Below, one piece after another: positions 26,642 through 36,655 of a DNA stretch of 64,000 nucleotides (positions are counted from its first letter, which is position 1; each line of letters opens with the position of its first letter). The translations under genes and the position numbers were made by a program. Under the pieces are notes generated by a model. The model had not been told where the DNA came from, made no database searches, and saw only the letters and a list, made by a program, of their open reading frames with translations. Source of the DNA: Psychrobacter sp. 1044 (GTDB lineage: Bacteria > Pseudomonadota > Gammaproteobacteria > Pseudomonadales > Moraxellaceae); assembly GCF_904846525.1 (NCBI RefSeq), contig NZ_CAJHAZ010000003.1:124001-188000 (forward strand). The letters run 5' to 3'.

Positions 26642-27865
26642 TTAAATATCCAGCACCACATCAGTCATGGCAATGTTGATGCAAGTTTGAATAGATTCAT
26701 AACCATCACTGCTCATTTTTCCTGTGTGAATATTTTTGACCACACCGCTGACTTTATTGCAGCGACACAACTGGCAGATACCTTGTCTACAACCGTGCGC
26801 TAAGCGAATTCCTGCATCCTCTGCAGCATTCAATAGTGTCGTGCTACTATTAAACTGCCGTTGCCTCGCCCGTAAATAAACAGTATGTTGTGCTGCGTGT
26901 TTTTTTCTATCGAGCGCTTGTTCGTTATCAAAATCGAAATCAGGCAACGCATGACCAAAGTTTTCTACAATGATATTATCGCGCAGGTTTTTATTGTGCG
27001 GTAGGGTTACCTTCGCCGCTGCTTTATATAAGCCAGTCAACAGAGTCTGTGAACCGCATGCAAATATTTGCGTATCTGCCAGCGGCAGGTTTAATGCCAA
27101 CAAACTGTCTAGGCTCAAGTGTCGCTTGCCAGCCAAATAAGTATCAGATTTCTCGGTATTGACCAGATGATAGGTGAAAGCTGGATACGCTATGCTCAGT
27201 TGTTGCCATTGGTTTTTGAACGGGAGCATTTCAGTGCGACTGTAATATAGCAACGTCACCTGATGTCCGTTGTCCAGTGCTTGCGTGATGAGTCCTAACA
27301 TGGGCGTAATACCGCTGCCACCTGCGATAAATAATAAAGAAGCAGATTTTTCGGCAGCTGATTTTGTCTGTACCGTTATAGATGATTGTGCCAAAGTGAA
27401 AGAGCCACTAGGGACACTACTGTTGATGACACTGCCAAGTGCCATATGTTTGGTTAAATAATCTGAAACCAAGCCTTGTGGCTTAATAGCAATAGTAACC
27501 GCAAGATAAGGTGGTTGCTTTTTACTAGCGCCACTATTAGTACTATTATTGATAGCAGCATTTTGCCACCAGAGCGGTTGATGCGCCAAACCTAATAATG
27601 AATAGCTGCGCTGATGATACACACCTTCAATAAGAACGCTTAAGTTAAGATGTTGCCCACCCTGCCAACCACGTTGCGAACCCACTAATTGCCGTCGAAA
27701 AGCATGATTGATCTCAAATCTGAGCGCTATTAAGTCATCGCTAAGGGTATACCGCGCAACAAGGCGCAGCTTTGGGACAGTGAAAGACCAAAACGGCTGT
27801 AAGTGTGATCCAATAAAATCGATAAATGCATGTTGAATCATTTCAGGGCGATAGCCGTTGGTCAT
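26642..27865 (-). CDS. flavodoxin reductase-like electron-transfer protein with 2Fe-2S domain
   Basis: A 407-residue protein combining a ferredoxin-NADP reductase module (FAD contact RSYSLLG, NAD(P)-binding LLFIAGGSGITPMLGLI, CGSQTLLTGLY) with a C-terminal plant-type 2Fe-2S ferredoxin domain (GCRQGICQLCRC and a fourth Cys in ESIQTC). It passes electrons from NAD(P)H to a partner oxygenase, here most likely the desaturase encoded next on the strand. An AAGG site lies about 9 nt before the ATG. Order reductase then desaturase implies one operon. Confidence 0.9.
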   Translation of the reverse strand: MTNGYRPEMIQHAFIDFIGSHLQPFWSFTVPKLRLVARYTLSDDLIALRFEINHAFRRQLVGSQRGWQGGQHLNLSVLIEGVYHQRSYSLLGLAHQPLWWQNAAINNSTNSGASKKQPPYLAVTIAIKPQGLVSDYLTKHMALGSVINSSVPSGSFTLAQSSITVQTKSAAEKSASLLFIAGGSGITPMLGLITQALDNGHQVTLLYYSRTEMLPFKNQWQQLSIAYPAFTYHLVNTEKSDTYLAGKRHLSLDSLLALNLPLADTQIFACGSQTLLTGLYKAAAKVTLPHNKNLRDNIIVENFGHALPDFDFDNEQALDRKKHAAQHTVYLRARQRQFNSSTTLLNAAEDAGIRLAHGCRQGICQLCRCNKVSGVVKNIHTGKMSSDGYESIQTCINIAMTDVVLDI

Positions 27866-28302
27866 ATTATCAGTACCTTTGTTAATACTATCAAAATGAT
27901 TGACATCATAAATATTGTGTTCACCTGTGCGCCAATTTAGCGGATATCACTTAGGTCAGGTCGACTGAATCTGTTAAGCTATCCTAACATGCTAACGGCT
28001 ATTGATTAAATTTGCGAAAGTTTTGATGCAATTTTTTGTGGTCTTTATAAAACAGTTATAAGTCAGAATGTTAAGCGAAACGGTTCGAGAGTAGGTTTCG
28101 TTACCGCTTTTAGCTAGAAAGCTGAGTACTCTGTGACAAAAGCCGTAAAACAATCGTTAAAACAATCTGTTGGCTTGCAGGGCATGCGCCACAATGCGAT
28201 AATGGCTTATAATTTGTAACCCTGATTTTGAGGTGCAGCACGCTTGGCATCATTGCCAAGTATGATTCGCTTGCCTCTTTTATGCAGTCTATCGGAGTGT
28301 TA
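27866..28302. other. intergenic region between divergent reductase and ettA
   Basis: No ORF or strong hairpin. TATAAT at 28208-28213 could be the ettA -10 box, but no matching -35 was found. Confidence 0.45.
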
Positions 28303-29964
28303 ATGGCTCAATATATTTACACGATGAACAACGTGTCAAAACTTGTTCCGCCTAAGCGTGAAATTTTAAAAAATATTAACTTATCATTTTTCCCAGGTGC
28401 CAAAATCGGTGTCCTAGGTATCAATGGTTCAGGTAAATCAACCTTGCTACGCATTATGGCGGGCGTGGATACTGAATTTAGTGGTGAAGCACGCGCGCAA
28501 ACTGGCACCAAAATTGGTTATTTGCCGCAGGAACCACAGCTTGACGACAGCAAAGACGTACGTGGTAACGTCGAAGACGGTATGCGTGAAGCCTTAGATG
28601 CGCTCGCACGTTTAGATGCCATTTATGCTGAATATGCTGAGCCTGATGCTGACTTTGATAAGCTTGCTGAAGAACAAGGCAAGATGGAAGACATCATTCA
28701 AGCGTGGGATGCCCATAACTTAAATACTCAGTTAGAAAAAGCGGCTGATGCCCTACGTCTGCCACCTTGGGATGCGGATGTTAGTAAGCTGTCTGGTGGT
28801 GAAAAACGCCGTGTGGCACTATGCCGTTTGCTATTGTCACGCCCTGATATGCTGTTACTTGACGAACCAACCAACCATTTGGACGCCGAATCTGTTGCAT
28901 GGCTAGAGCAGTTCTTACAGAACTACAGCGGTACAATCGTTGCCATTACCCATGATAGATATTTCCTAGACAACGTCGCTCAGTGGATTTTGGAGCTAGA
29001 TCGTGGCCATGGTTATCCGTATGAAGGCAACTATACTGAGTGGTTAGAGCAAAAGAACACCCGTTTAGAGCAGCAGAATAAGCAAGAAGAGTCATTTGCT
29101 AAAGCGCTGAAAAAAGAGCTTGATTGGATTCGCAAAAACCAAAAAGGTCAACAAGCCAAGTCTAAATCTCGTGTACAGCGCTTTGAAGAGTTGAACTCAA
29201 CAGAGTTCCAACAGCGTAATGAGACAGCTGAAATTTATATTCCGCCCGGTCCACGTTTAGGTAATAAAGTCATTGAAGTGAATAACATCTCCAAATCATT
29301 TGGTGATCGTCTGCTTTATGAAAACTTAAGCTTTAACGTGCCAGCTGGTGCTATTGTCGGTATCATCGGTCCAAATGGTGCGGGTAAAACCACACTGTTT
29401 AACATGATTACTGAGCGTGATACGCCAGATACCGGTTCAGTCGATTTGGGCGAAAGTGTCAAAGTCGCTTATGTTGGTCAGGTACGTGATAACTTAGATG
29501 ACAGCAAAACCGTTTGGGAAGAAGTGTCTGACGGTCTTGATATTATTACGGTTGGCGATTACACCACGCCAAGTCGCGCTTATATCGGTCGCTTTAACTT
29601 CAAAGGCTCAGATCAGCAAAAGCACGTCGGTCAATTGTCTGGCGGTGAGCGTAACCGCTTACAGCTAGCGAAGACATTGAAGCAGGGCGCAAACGTACTG
29701 CTACTCGATGAACCGTCAAACGATTTGGATATCGAAACCTTACGTGCGCTAGAGGATGCGATTCAGGTCTTCCCAGGTACGGTCATGGTCGTCTCGCATG
29801 ATCGCTGGTTCCTTGACCGTATCGCGACTCATATCTTGGCGTTCGAAGATGAAGGCCCAGTTTGGTTCGATGGTAACTATTCTGAGTTTGAAACGTATCG
29901 CAAAAAGACGATGGGTGATGCTGCCACTCCTAAGCGTATGAAATATAAAAAGATTTCAACCTAG
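28303..29964 (+). CDS. ettA: energy-dependent translational throttle protein EttA (ABC-F)
   Basis: A soluble tandem ABC-F ATPase that binds the ribosomal E site and gates translation by ADP/ATP ratio. The first ATPase has GINGSGKST, LSGGEKRRVALCRLL and LLLDEPTNHLD. The second has GPNGAGKTT, LSGGERNRLQLAKTL and LLLDEPSNDLD. The arm insertion and the R/K-rich linker (KNQKGQQAKSKSRVQRFEEL) match EttA, and 553 residues is nearly identical to E. coli EttA (555). ATG at 28303 follows a GGAG site and starts with the family's MAQYIYTM; the frame extends upstream without support. Confidence 0.95.
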   Translation: MAQYIYTMNNVSKLVPPKREILKNINLSFFPGAKIGVLGINGSGKSTLLRIMAGVDTEFSGEARAQTGTKIGYLPQEPQLDDSKDVRGNVEDGMREALDALARLDAIYAEYAEPDADFDKLAEEQGKMEDIIQAWDAHNLNTQLEKAADALRLPPWDADVSKLSGGEKRRVALCRLLLSRPDMLLLDEPTNHLDAESVAWLEQFLQNYSGTIVAITHDRYFLDNVAQWILELDRGHGYPYEGNYTEWLEQKNTRLEQQNKQEESFAKALKKELDWIRKNQKGQQAKSKSRVQRFEELNSTEFQQRNETAEIYIPPGPRLGNKVIEVNNISKSFGDRLLYENLSFNVPAGAIVGIIGPNGAGKTTLFNMITERDTPDTGSVDLGESVKVAYVGQVRDNLDDSKTVWEEVSDGLDIITVGDYTTPSRAYIGRFNFKGSDQQKHVGQLSGGERNRLQLAKTLKQGANVLLLDEPSNDLDIETLRALEDAIQVFPGTVMVVSHDRWFLDRIATHILAFEDEGPVWFDGNYSEFETYRKKTMGDAATPKRMKYKKIST

Positions 29965-30026
29965 GACTGTTATTTAAAAAGTAGTTGTTAAAAAAACAGC
30001 TACTTAGAAATTTCAAATTTAAAGAT

Positions 30027-30062
30027 AAAAAAAGACCTCTAATCAATTAGAGGTCTTTTTTT
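30027..30062. terminator. bidirectional terminator between ettA and plsB
   Basis: AAAAAAAGACCTCTAA pairs with TTAGAGGTCTTTTTTT around a 4-base loop. The genes on either side converge. Confidence 0.93.
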
Positions 30063-30110
30063 GCTCGATATATTCAGTTTAGCTCATTAAATATTATAGC
30101 TGGTTACAAA

Positions 30111-32894
30111 TTAACGCTTACGCCCAAATTTACGCTGCTTTTTATTACTAATCTCAGTAATCGCATGAGTAATTTCTTCTTCATCTAAGCTGGCGACTTG
30201 CTGCAAAATCTGCATCATGTCAGGCGTTAGCACGTACTTAGCATGACGAGCAATATCATTGATACGATGATCGAAGGTCAATACGCCAGTTTCATCATCT
30301 TTTTGCAAGTAATCGAGACGAGTCAAGGCACTGATGAAGCTGGTGAATAAGGCGCGGTCAAAGAAATCAGGAATATCATCTGCATATAGTACAGATAAGC
30401 GCTGACCCAGCAGATGACACAGATCAACGACTTCGCTTTCGGTTAGATTGCCTGAGCCTTGCTGGGCGAGTAGAGCAAGCGTCATAAAGTAACGCTCAAG
30501 GCTCTGTCCGACAGGCGTCGCTAGCACTTGCAGCTGCTGATAGCATTTGCTGTTTGACTCAGGGACGCTGAGTACGCCATCGCTCAATTCGACAATTAGA
30601 CCATGCGAGAGTAGGCTGTCGACTTTTTTGTTCAGGGTATCAGCCAAGCCATGTGCTGGGTAATATAAGAACAGCTCGCTTTGTAAAAATGGATAGAGTT
30701 GCTTAGCAATATTGTCCAAACGACTACGTTCGATACGACCGTTACGCGCTACTAAGGCGGCTAAAAAAGACAGTAGAATAAAGACATGAAGAATGTTATT
30801 ACGGAAATAACTGAGCAATGCCGCTTGCTTGCCGGCAATCTGAATGATGTCGCCTAAGATATGCGGTGTACGTTCAATGAGCTTTAGCTTGATACCATAA
30901 TCAATGATTTGCTGCGGACTCATATCTGTAATGACGGTATCATCTGAGTAGGACAACTGCTGAGCAAGACCTTGATAGAGGGCAATTTGCTCACGGCAGA
31001 TTTCTTCATCTAAAGCTGCTTTAGGCGCTGATAATAATACCAATGATAATAACGAAACGGGCGTCACAACCGCCGCCTTATTGATGTGCTGCATGATTTT
31101 GACGCCGATGTTATCGACCATCGCGCTGGCTTTATCATCGAGCGGGGTATCGGTGCGATCCGTCGGCAAGCTATTGGCTGGCACATCGAATTTTGTCATA
31201 AAGTCGCTAAGATGTAGTGGTGTGCCAAAGCTTAGATGTACATTACCAAAGATACGCTCAATTTTACGACCAACTTTGAGTAAGCCTAGTAAAGATTCAG
31301 ATTCTTTTGGCTTGCCTTTTAGCTCACCAACATAGGTGCCACCTTCCATAATACGCTCATAACCGATATAAGTCGGAATGAAAACCACTGGCTTCTCAGA
31401 ATGACGTAATTGACTGTGCACTGTCATTGCTAGCATGCCCATTTTCGGTGGTAATAAACGTCCTGAACGCGAGCGACCACCCTCGATAAAGTATTCAATC
31501 GGTGTGTTACGCGTAATAAGGGTGTGCATATATTCGCGGAGGACGGCAGTATAAAGTGCATTGCCACGAAAGCTACGACGTATATAAAAGGCAACCGCGC
31601 CGCGTAATAATGGACCTAATACGGGTACATCTAGGTTGTCACCAGCAGCGACATAAGGAATGCTCAGACCGCGCTTGTAGATGACGTAAGATAGCAATAG
31701 GTAATCGACATGGCTACGGTGACAAGGCACATAAACCAGCTCATAGTCAGTCGCAAGCTCACGTACGCGCTCGAAATGATGGACTTCTACGCCATCATAG
31801 AGTTGCGTCCATAACCACGTTAAAAACTTATAAAAACCGCGCACGATGGAATGTGAATAATCATTGACCATCTCATTGGCATAACCTTTAGCCAAGACAC
31901 GGGCTTCACGTACACTGATACCGGATTCTACGGCTTCTGCCTCTATCGCATGTTTGATAGCTGGTGAATACACCAGCTTATCTACTAAGTTGCGTCTGTC
32001 TGATAAATCAGGACCGAGCATACTGGCACGCTGCTTGTCTAAATAAACCGTAAGCCGCTGCTGTAGCATACGTACCAGCTCACGATTGCTGTCAGCGGTC
32101 GCTACCAAAGCATAGTTTGGTGCTTCGTCAGCATCGCCCACGCTACTCGTGATGTCTAAATTGCTGTCTTTTACAGAGCTTTCTTTTATAAAGTTCTCTT
32201 TTGAATCAGTAGCTAGCGAATCAAAAATAGAAAACCCTTCTTCATCGCCTTTAAGGCTATCATTGATAAGGGTACGTAGATCTTGAGGTGGATGGAACTG
32301 TACAAAGGTGTCACGTCCCATTACTCCGATATTAAAGAGCTGCTTGGTGATGCTAGGGTCTTGCCAGTTGTCAGCGGTCAGCAGTTTAAACAGTGAGTCC
32401 TCTTTTTCTGGGGCGCGTCCCCATAAAATAGAGACGGGCACCAAACGTACTTTTAGCTCTGGATGTTGCAAAACAGCAGACACCAAACGTGACAGGCGCG
32501 GTGATAATTTGCCGTCTTTGGCGCTTGGATGGTTCAAAAATATGATGGCTGCGTTTTCTTTGATATTATGGGCGGCATCATGTACCCCAACCAATGCTGG
32601 CGGTAAGTTGTGCTCTTGCGTCTGCAGGTCAATCAAAATACTGTTGGAGCGCGAGTAATCTTGCAACACATAAAATCTTAGCGTTTGATCGTCTGTATCG
32701 AACTCAGGTAATTCACCCAATAGCTTAGGTTTAACAGCGACATCGAGTAGCTGCCCCGATAGCTTGCGATAAATTTGATTAATCGGCGCATTGGAATAAG
32801 GCCTGGGGGCGATTGGATTGACGTCAGTATTAGAAGCGCTGTCGGTTGTGACTGGCGCTTTAAAAATCCGTTTTTTTAAGAACTTCGGTATCAT
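30111..32894 (-). CDS. plsB: glycerol-3-phosphate 1-O-acyltransferase PlsB
   Basis: PlsB acylates sn-glycerol 3-phosphate at the inner membrane, the first step of phospholipid synthesis. The acyltransferase blocks are CHRSHVDYLLLSYVIY (the HX4D motif), GAVAFYIRRSFRGNALYTAVL, FIEGGRSRSGRLLPPKMGML and VVFIPTYIGYERIMEGGTYVGEL. The protein is about 927 residues, longer than E. coli PlsB (807). Part of the excess is a low-complexity insertion (SLATDSKENFIKESSVKDS...) before the catalytic domain. ATG at 32894 is preferred to a TTG four codons upstream, but neither has a clear ribosome site. Confidence 0.94.
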   Translation of the reverse strand: MIPKFLKKRIFKAPVTTDSASNTDVNPIAPRPYSNAPINQIYRKLSGQLLDVAVKPKLLGELPEFDTDDQTLRFYVLQDYSRSNSILIDLQTQEHNLPPALVGVHDAAHNIKENAAIIFLNHPSAKDGKLSPRLSRLVSAVLQHPELKVRLVPVSILWGRAPEKEDSLFKLLTADNWQDPSITKQLFNIGVMGRDTFVQFHPPQDLRTLINDSLKGDEEGFSIFDSLATDSKENFIKESSVKDSNLDITSSVGDADEAPNYALVATADSNRELVRMLQQRLTVYLDKQRASMLGPDLSDRRNLVDKLVYSPAIKHAIEAEAVESGISVREARVLAKGYANEMVNDYSHSIVRGFYKFLTWLWTQLYDGVEVHHFERVRELATDYELVYVPCHRSHVDYLLLSYVIYKRGLSIPYVAAGDNLDVPVLGPLLRGAVAFYIRRSFRGNALYTAVLREYMHTLITRNTPIEYFIEGGRSRSGRLLPPKMGMLAMTVHSQLRHSEKPVVFIPTYIGYERIMEGGTYVGELKGKPKESESLLGLLKVGRKIERIFGNVHLSFGTPLHLSDFMTKFDVPANSLPTDRTDTPLDDKASAMVDNIGVKIMQHINKAAVVTPVSLLSLVLLSAPKAALDEEICREQIALYQGLAQQLSYSDDTVITDMSPQQIIDYGIKLKLIERTPHILGDIIQIAGKQAALLSYFRNNILHVFILLSFLAALVARNGRIERSRLDNIAKQLYPFLQSELFLYYPAHGLADTLNKKVDSLLSHGLIVELSDGVLSVPESNSKCYQQLQVLATPVGQSLERYFMTLALLAQQGSGNLTESEVVDLCHLLGQRLSVLYADDIPDFFDRALFTSFISALTRLDYLQKDDETGVLTFDHRINDIARHAKYVLTPDMMQILQQVASLDEEEITHAITEISNKKQRKFGRKR

Positions 32895-33152
32895 AATCAG
32901 TATCAAAAATAGTCAAATATGTTGCGCTTATGATGCCATAAAAGCCATCAAAGCGATATATAGTGTCTGTATATACTGCTAATATTAATACGGTCTGGTT
33001 ACTATATAGTGAGTTAAGTCGCTCTTAATAAGCTCAAATAATTGAAAGTTAATGTATTTAGCGCAATAATAGTTCGGCGACAATCAAGAGTCACTATAGA
33101 GTAATTATGTTTAAATCTACCCTTTAATATCATTGATATAAGCTGAAATATT

Positions 33153-33641
33153 ATGACACCAGCGATTAATCTTGCCAAACAACGCGCTCTGAACTATCAG
33201 TTACACGACTATGTCCATGACAGTAATGCCGTCTCTTTTGGCTTAGAGGCGGCAGAAAAGCTAGGCGTGGATGTGTCACAAGTGTTCAAAACCTTGGTGG
33301 TATCGACAGAGACTGGTACGCTTGCCGTTGCTATCTTACCCGTGGATAAAACGTTAAACTTTAAAAAAATGGCTAAGGCGCTATCTTCGAATAAATTGCT
33401 GACCTGCAAAAAAGTGCAAATGGCGGATCCTAAGCAGGTAGAGCGTAGTACGGGCTATGTGCTAGGCGGCGTCAGTCCATTGGGACAAAAGAAGCGCTTG
33501 CCGACTATCATAGACAGCTCGGCTGCAGAGCAGACAACGATTTATGTCAGCGGTGGTCGCCGTGGTTTAGAAATTGAGCTGCCACCAGCACAATTAGCTG
33601 AGACCCTTGCTGCTTGCTTTAGTACTATTATTGATGACTAA
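33153..33641 (+). CDS. ybaK: Cys-tRNA(Pro)/Cys-tRNA(Cys) deacylase YbaK
   Basis: A trans-editing enzyme of the YbaK/EbsC family that hydrolyses Cys-tRNA(Pro) made in error by ProRS. The 162 residues match over full length: VFKTLVVSTETGTLAVAILPVDKTLNFKKMAKAL with the catalytic Lys region, TGYVLGGVSPLGQKKRLPTIID and VSGGRRGLEIEL. It diverges from plsB across 258 bp and is followed by an unrelated isomerase gene. Confidence 0.93.
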   Translation: MTPAINLAKQRALNYQLHDYVHDSNAVSFGLEAAEKLGVDVSQVFKTLVVSTETGTLAVAILPVDKTLNFKKMAKALSSNKLLTCKKVQMADPKQVERSTGYVLGGVSPLGQKKRLPTIIDSSAAEQTTIYVSGGRRGLEIELPPAQLAETLAACFSTIIDD

Positions 33642-33748
33642 AAAGTTACTGATGACTAAAAATCGTTGCCGCTAACGGGTTGTTTAATCAAGTCTGAAAC
33701 GATGGCTAATATTTTACTCCCTCACTCATATTTTATAAGGACATATTC

Positions 33749-34123
33749 ATGCCACATCTAACCATTCAAATGACGCCCAATGTCAGTATTGCTCATGAAG
33801 AATCATTGCTTAAAGCGTTAAATAAAGCATTATGGGACAGTGGGCACTTTGGCACGCCGACTGATATTAAAGCACGTATCGTACCTATTGAGACATTTTT
33901 GGTAGGCGTTGAAGATGATGAGCAGGCGTATGGCTTTATTTATGCGCATCTAAAACTAATGACTGGTCGTGACATAGTTATTCGTAATCAGCTAGCAGGG
34001 CTGCTGGTGACGGCGATAGAGCAGGAGATAGGCGCAGAGCAATCAGGGCGAGCAGCCTTACAAATATGTGTGGAAGTTGAAGAAATTAGTGCGGTGTATC
34101 ATAAAAAAATGCTGGGTAGCTAA
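33749..34123 (+). CDS. 5-carboxymethyl-2-hydroxymuconate delta-isomerase family protein
   Basis: A 124-residue tautomerase-superfamily protein with the N-terminal catalytic proline (MPHLTIQMTPNV; Met is removed) and the family segments IKARIVPIETFLVGV and HLKLMTGRD. In homoprotocatechuate degradation the enzyme HpaF isomerises 5-carboxymethyl-2-hydroxymuconate. None of the other hpa genes is in the window, so the substrate here may differ. AAGGA lies 8 nt before the ATG. It follows ybaK by 107 bp. Confidence 0.82.
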   Translation: MPHLTIQMTPNVSIAHEESLLKALNKALWDSGHFGTPTDIKARIVPIETFLVGVEDDEQAYGFIYAHLKLMTGRDIVIRNQLAGLLVTAIEQEIGAEQSGRAALQICVEVEEISAVYHKKMLGS

Positions 34124-34160
34124 AATGCTGATATCGTCCGAAACAACGATTCATCAATGG

Positions 34161-34643
34161 TTATAAGTACTCACATAGCGATTTACTGGCATATGTGGGT
34201 AATATCATTACCTCAACCTTATAACCAGCCGTTTTGCCTTCAGTCGCCATCAAATTGTGGGCAATACGTAAGCGATATTCTCCGGTTGCGGGTAGGCAGC
34301 CTTGATACACGATACCGCCTTTGCTGCCATCTTGCGTACCGTTTGGCATATGTAATACGCCGACACTGGCTGTCTCAGGCGTACCAATAAGTGGCGCAAT
34401 ATTAATAACGGCATATTGCCAGCTGGTGGCATCAAAGCGATACCAGCGCTCATCTTCATTGGGGCTTAATTTGCCAGTGATCGTGCTACTGATCGCGCCT
34501 TGGGCAAATTTAATAGGAATGTCAGGGTTTTTAGCCAGCTCCGTAGCACTAGTTGCGCTAAAACTGATCAGTGCTGTACTGAGCAATAGTACTCGTATAG
34601 ATAATGAGGCTAAAGAAGTTTTTTGATGATCACTGGGTAACAT
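34161..34643 (-). CDS. secreted beta-rich protein, resembling PliG-type g-lysozyme inhibitors
   Basis: A 160-residue protein with a signal peptide (IRVLLLSTALISFSATSA) and ribosome site AGGAG. The mature part, KFAQGAISSTITGKLSPNEDERWYRFDA... then LPATGEYRLRIAHN...YKVEV, follows the pattern of PliG (YcgK), the periplasmic inhibitor of goose-type lysozyme, and of pre-peptidase-like beta sandwiches. Two cysteines (in YQGCLPATG and KSLCEYL) could pair. The assignment rests on memory of the PliG pattern and is tentative. Confidence 0.45.
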   Translation of the reverse strand: MLPSDHQKTSLASLSIRVLLLSTALISFSATSATELAKNPDIPIKFAQGAISSTITGKLSPNEDERWYRFDATSWQYAVINIAPLIGTPETASVGVLHMPNGTQDGSKGGIVYQGCLPATGEYRLRIAHNLMATEGKTAGYKVEVMILPTYASKSLCEYL

Positions 34644-34760
34644 GATTGGCTCCTAAAATGGCCGTTTATCTATGATGAGTTACTCGTTAACCGTCATCTA
34701 TGATGTATATTTATTATTGATAGGCTTTAATGAGAACGTCTGTACTTTTAGTTAAGCATA

Positions 34761-34788
34761 AAAAAGCGCCTACATGCTAGGCGCTTTT
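34761..34788. terminator. terminator after the acyl-CoA dehydrogenase gene
   Basis: AAAAGCGCCTA and TAGGCGCTTTT form an 11-bp stem around CATGC. On the minus strand it is followed by TTTTT. Confidence 0.88.
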
Positions 34789-34834
34789 CTTATTAATTAC
34801 TGCTTAATTGTGATGCTATCTTAGTCTAAAAAAC

Positions 34835-36655
34835 TTAGTCTAGAAAAGCAAAGTTCTCAATCTTCATTGCTGTCATGCTGTCACTTGGTGCAACCATGGC
34901 TTCGGCATGCCCCGAGGTACGTGGTAACAACTTATCAAAATAGAATTCAGCCGTTTGGATCTTAGCTTTGTAGAATTCTGGTGATTCAGTACCACCAGTT
35001 TCAAGCTTGTCATAAGCGACCGCTGCCATACGCGCCCAATGATAACCCATCATGACATAGCCTGAGTACATCAAGAAATCGTCTGATGCAGCAGAGATGA
35101 TCTCACGGTCTTTACGTGCCATTAGCATCAAGCGTACAGTCAGTGTGTTCCACTCAGCACATAGCTTGGTGAGCGCCCAAACAAATTTACGCATGTCTTT
35201 ATCAAGTGCATACTCACCACACCATTTCATAATGCTTGAGGTGTAATCACGGATGATTTTGCCTTTAGACTGCAAGATCACTTTACGACCGAGTAAATCC
35301 AATGCTTGAATACCAGTTGTACCTTCGTACATGGTGGCGATACGAGCATCACGAGCAATTAGCTCCATGCCCCATTCTTTGATATAACCATGACCGCCAT
35401 AGACTTGCTGACCGTGTTTGGCCGCTTCAATGCCTAGTTCAGTTAGGAAGCCTTTTAGGATTGGTGTGTAGAAACCCAATTTGTCATCCCATTTTTCAAA
35501 CTCTTCATCATCGCCATTGATGATACCCTGTGCCATTTTATCAGCATAGCGCGCAGAATGATAAATCATCGAGCGACCGCCTTCGGCAAAGGCTTTTTGG
35601 GTCAATAGCATACGACGTACGTCAGCATGGTTGATGATGGCATCAGCAACTTTTTCAGGCTCTTTCGTGCCTGATAAGGTGCGCATAGAACGGCGATCTT
35701 TTGCATACGGCAGCGCGTTTTGGAATGACAATTCAGTATGCGCCAAACCTTGGATACCAGTACCAATACGGGCTGTGTTCATAAAGGTGAACATAGCTTT
35801 TAGACCTTTGTTCGGCTCACCAATTAAGTAACCCACGGCATCATCAAAGTTCAACACACAAGTAGCCGATGAGCTAATGCCCATTTTGTGTTCGATCGAT
35901 CCACAAGTCACACCATTACGCTCGCCAATTTCACCCTCAGTAGTTGGTAAAAATTTCGGTACGATAAATAATGAGATACCGCGTGTGCCTTCTGGTGCAT
36001 TTGGCAAACGTGCTAAAACAATATGAACGATGTTTTCCGTTAAATCATGCTCACCACTTGAGATGAAAATCTTAGTACCGCTAAGCTTATAAGAGCCGTC
36101 ATCTTGTGGAATGGCTTTAGACTTAACTTGACCCAAATCCGTACCACATTGCGGTTCAGTCAAGCACATGGTACCAGCCCAAGAGCCTTCGACCAATTTA
36201 TGCAAGTAGGTTTCTTTTTGCTCATCGGTACCATATTGCATAATGGTATTGATACAGCCAGTTGATAGACCAGGATACATTGCCCATGGCCAGTTCGCCG
36301 TACCGATCATTTCAGCTTTAATTAAGTTCAATGAGGTCGGTAAGTTCATACCGCCGTACTCTTCAGGGTAAGAAATACCTTGCCAGCCGCCTTCTACAAA
36401 TTGATCATAAGCTTCTTTAAAGCCTTTAGGGGTTGTGACCACACCATTTTCAAAATGACAACCTTCAGCATCTGCTGGTTGATATAAAGGCGCTAAGACA
36501 TTTTCAGCAAAATCTGCCATCCCTTGAAGAATCATATCGACGGTTTCAGGATCGGCATTTTCGCCATTATCCAAATCTTTATAATGAGTTTGAAAGTCGA
36601 AAACATCATTTATTAAAAACTTGATATCACGTAAAGGTGCTTTGTAAGTTAACAT
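34835..36655 (-). CDS. acyl-CoA dehydrogenase, large (~600-residue) FadE/DmdC-like type
   Basis: A FAD enzyme for alpha,beta-dehydrogenation of acyl-CoA in beta-oxidation. The 606 residues belong to the long group that also contains 3-methylmercaptopropionyl-CoA dehydrogenase (DmdC). Markers are the N-terminal YKAPLRDIKFLINDVFD, GTMCLTEPQCGTDLGQVKSKA, TKIFISSGEHDLTENIVHIVLARL, and YEGTTGIQALDLLGRKVI, plus a C-terminal extra domain. The catalytic Glu lies within the YEGTTGIQ segment. A role in general fatty acid degradation is likelier than sulfur metabolism. It is monocistronic. Confidence 0.9.
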   Translation of the reverse strand: MLTYKAPLRDIKFLINDVFDFQTHYKDLDNGENADPETVDMILQGMADFAENVLAPLYQPADAEGCHFENGVVTTPKGFKEAYDQFVEGGWQGISYPEEYGGMNLPTSLNLIKAEMIGTANWPWAMYPGLSTGCINTIMQYGTDEQKETYLHKLVEGSWAGTMCLTEPQCGTDLGQVKSKAIPQDDGSYKLSGTKIFISSGEHDLTENIVHIVLARLPNAPEGTRGISLFIVPKFLPTTEGEIGERNGVTCGSIEHKMGISSSATCVLNFDDAVGYLIGEPNKGLKAMFTFMNTARIGTGIQGLAHTELSFQNALPYAKDRRSMRTLSGTKEPEKVADAIINHADVRRMLLTQKAFAEGGRSMIYHSARYADKMAQGIINGDDEEFEKWDDKLGFYTPILKGFLTELGIEAAKHGQQVYGGHGYIKEWGMELIARDARIATMYEGTTGIQALDLLGRKVILQSKGKIIRDYTSSIMKWCGEYALDKDMRKFVWALTKLCAEWNTLTVRLMLMARKDREIISAASDDFLMYSGYVMMGYHWARMAAVAYDKLETGGTESPEFYKAKIQTAEFYFDKLLPRTSGHAEAMVAPSDSMTAMKIENFAFLD

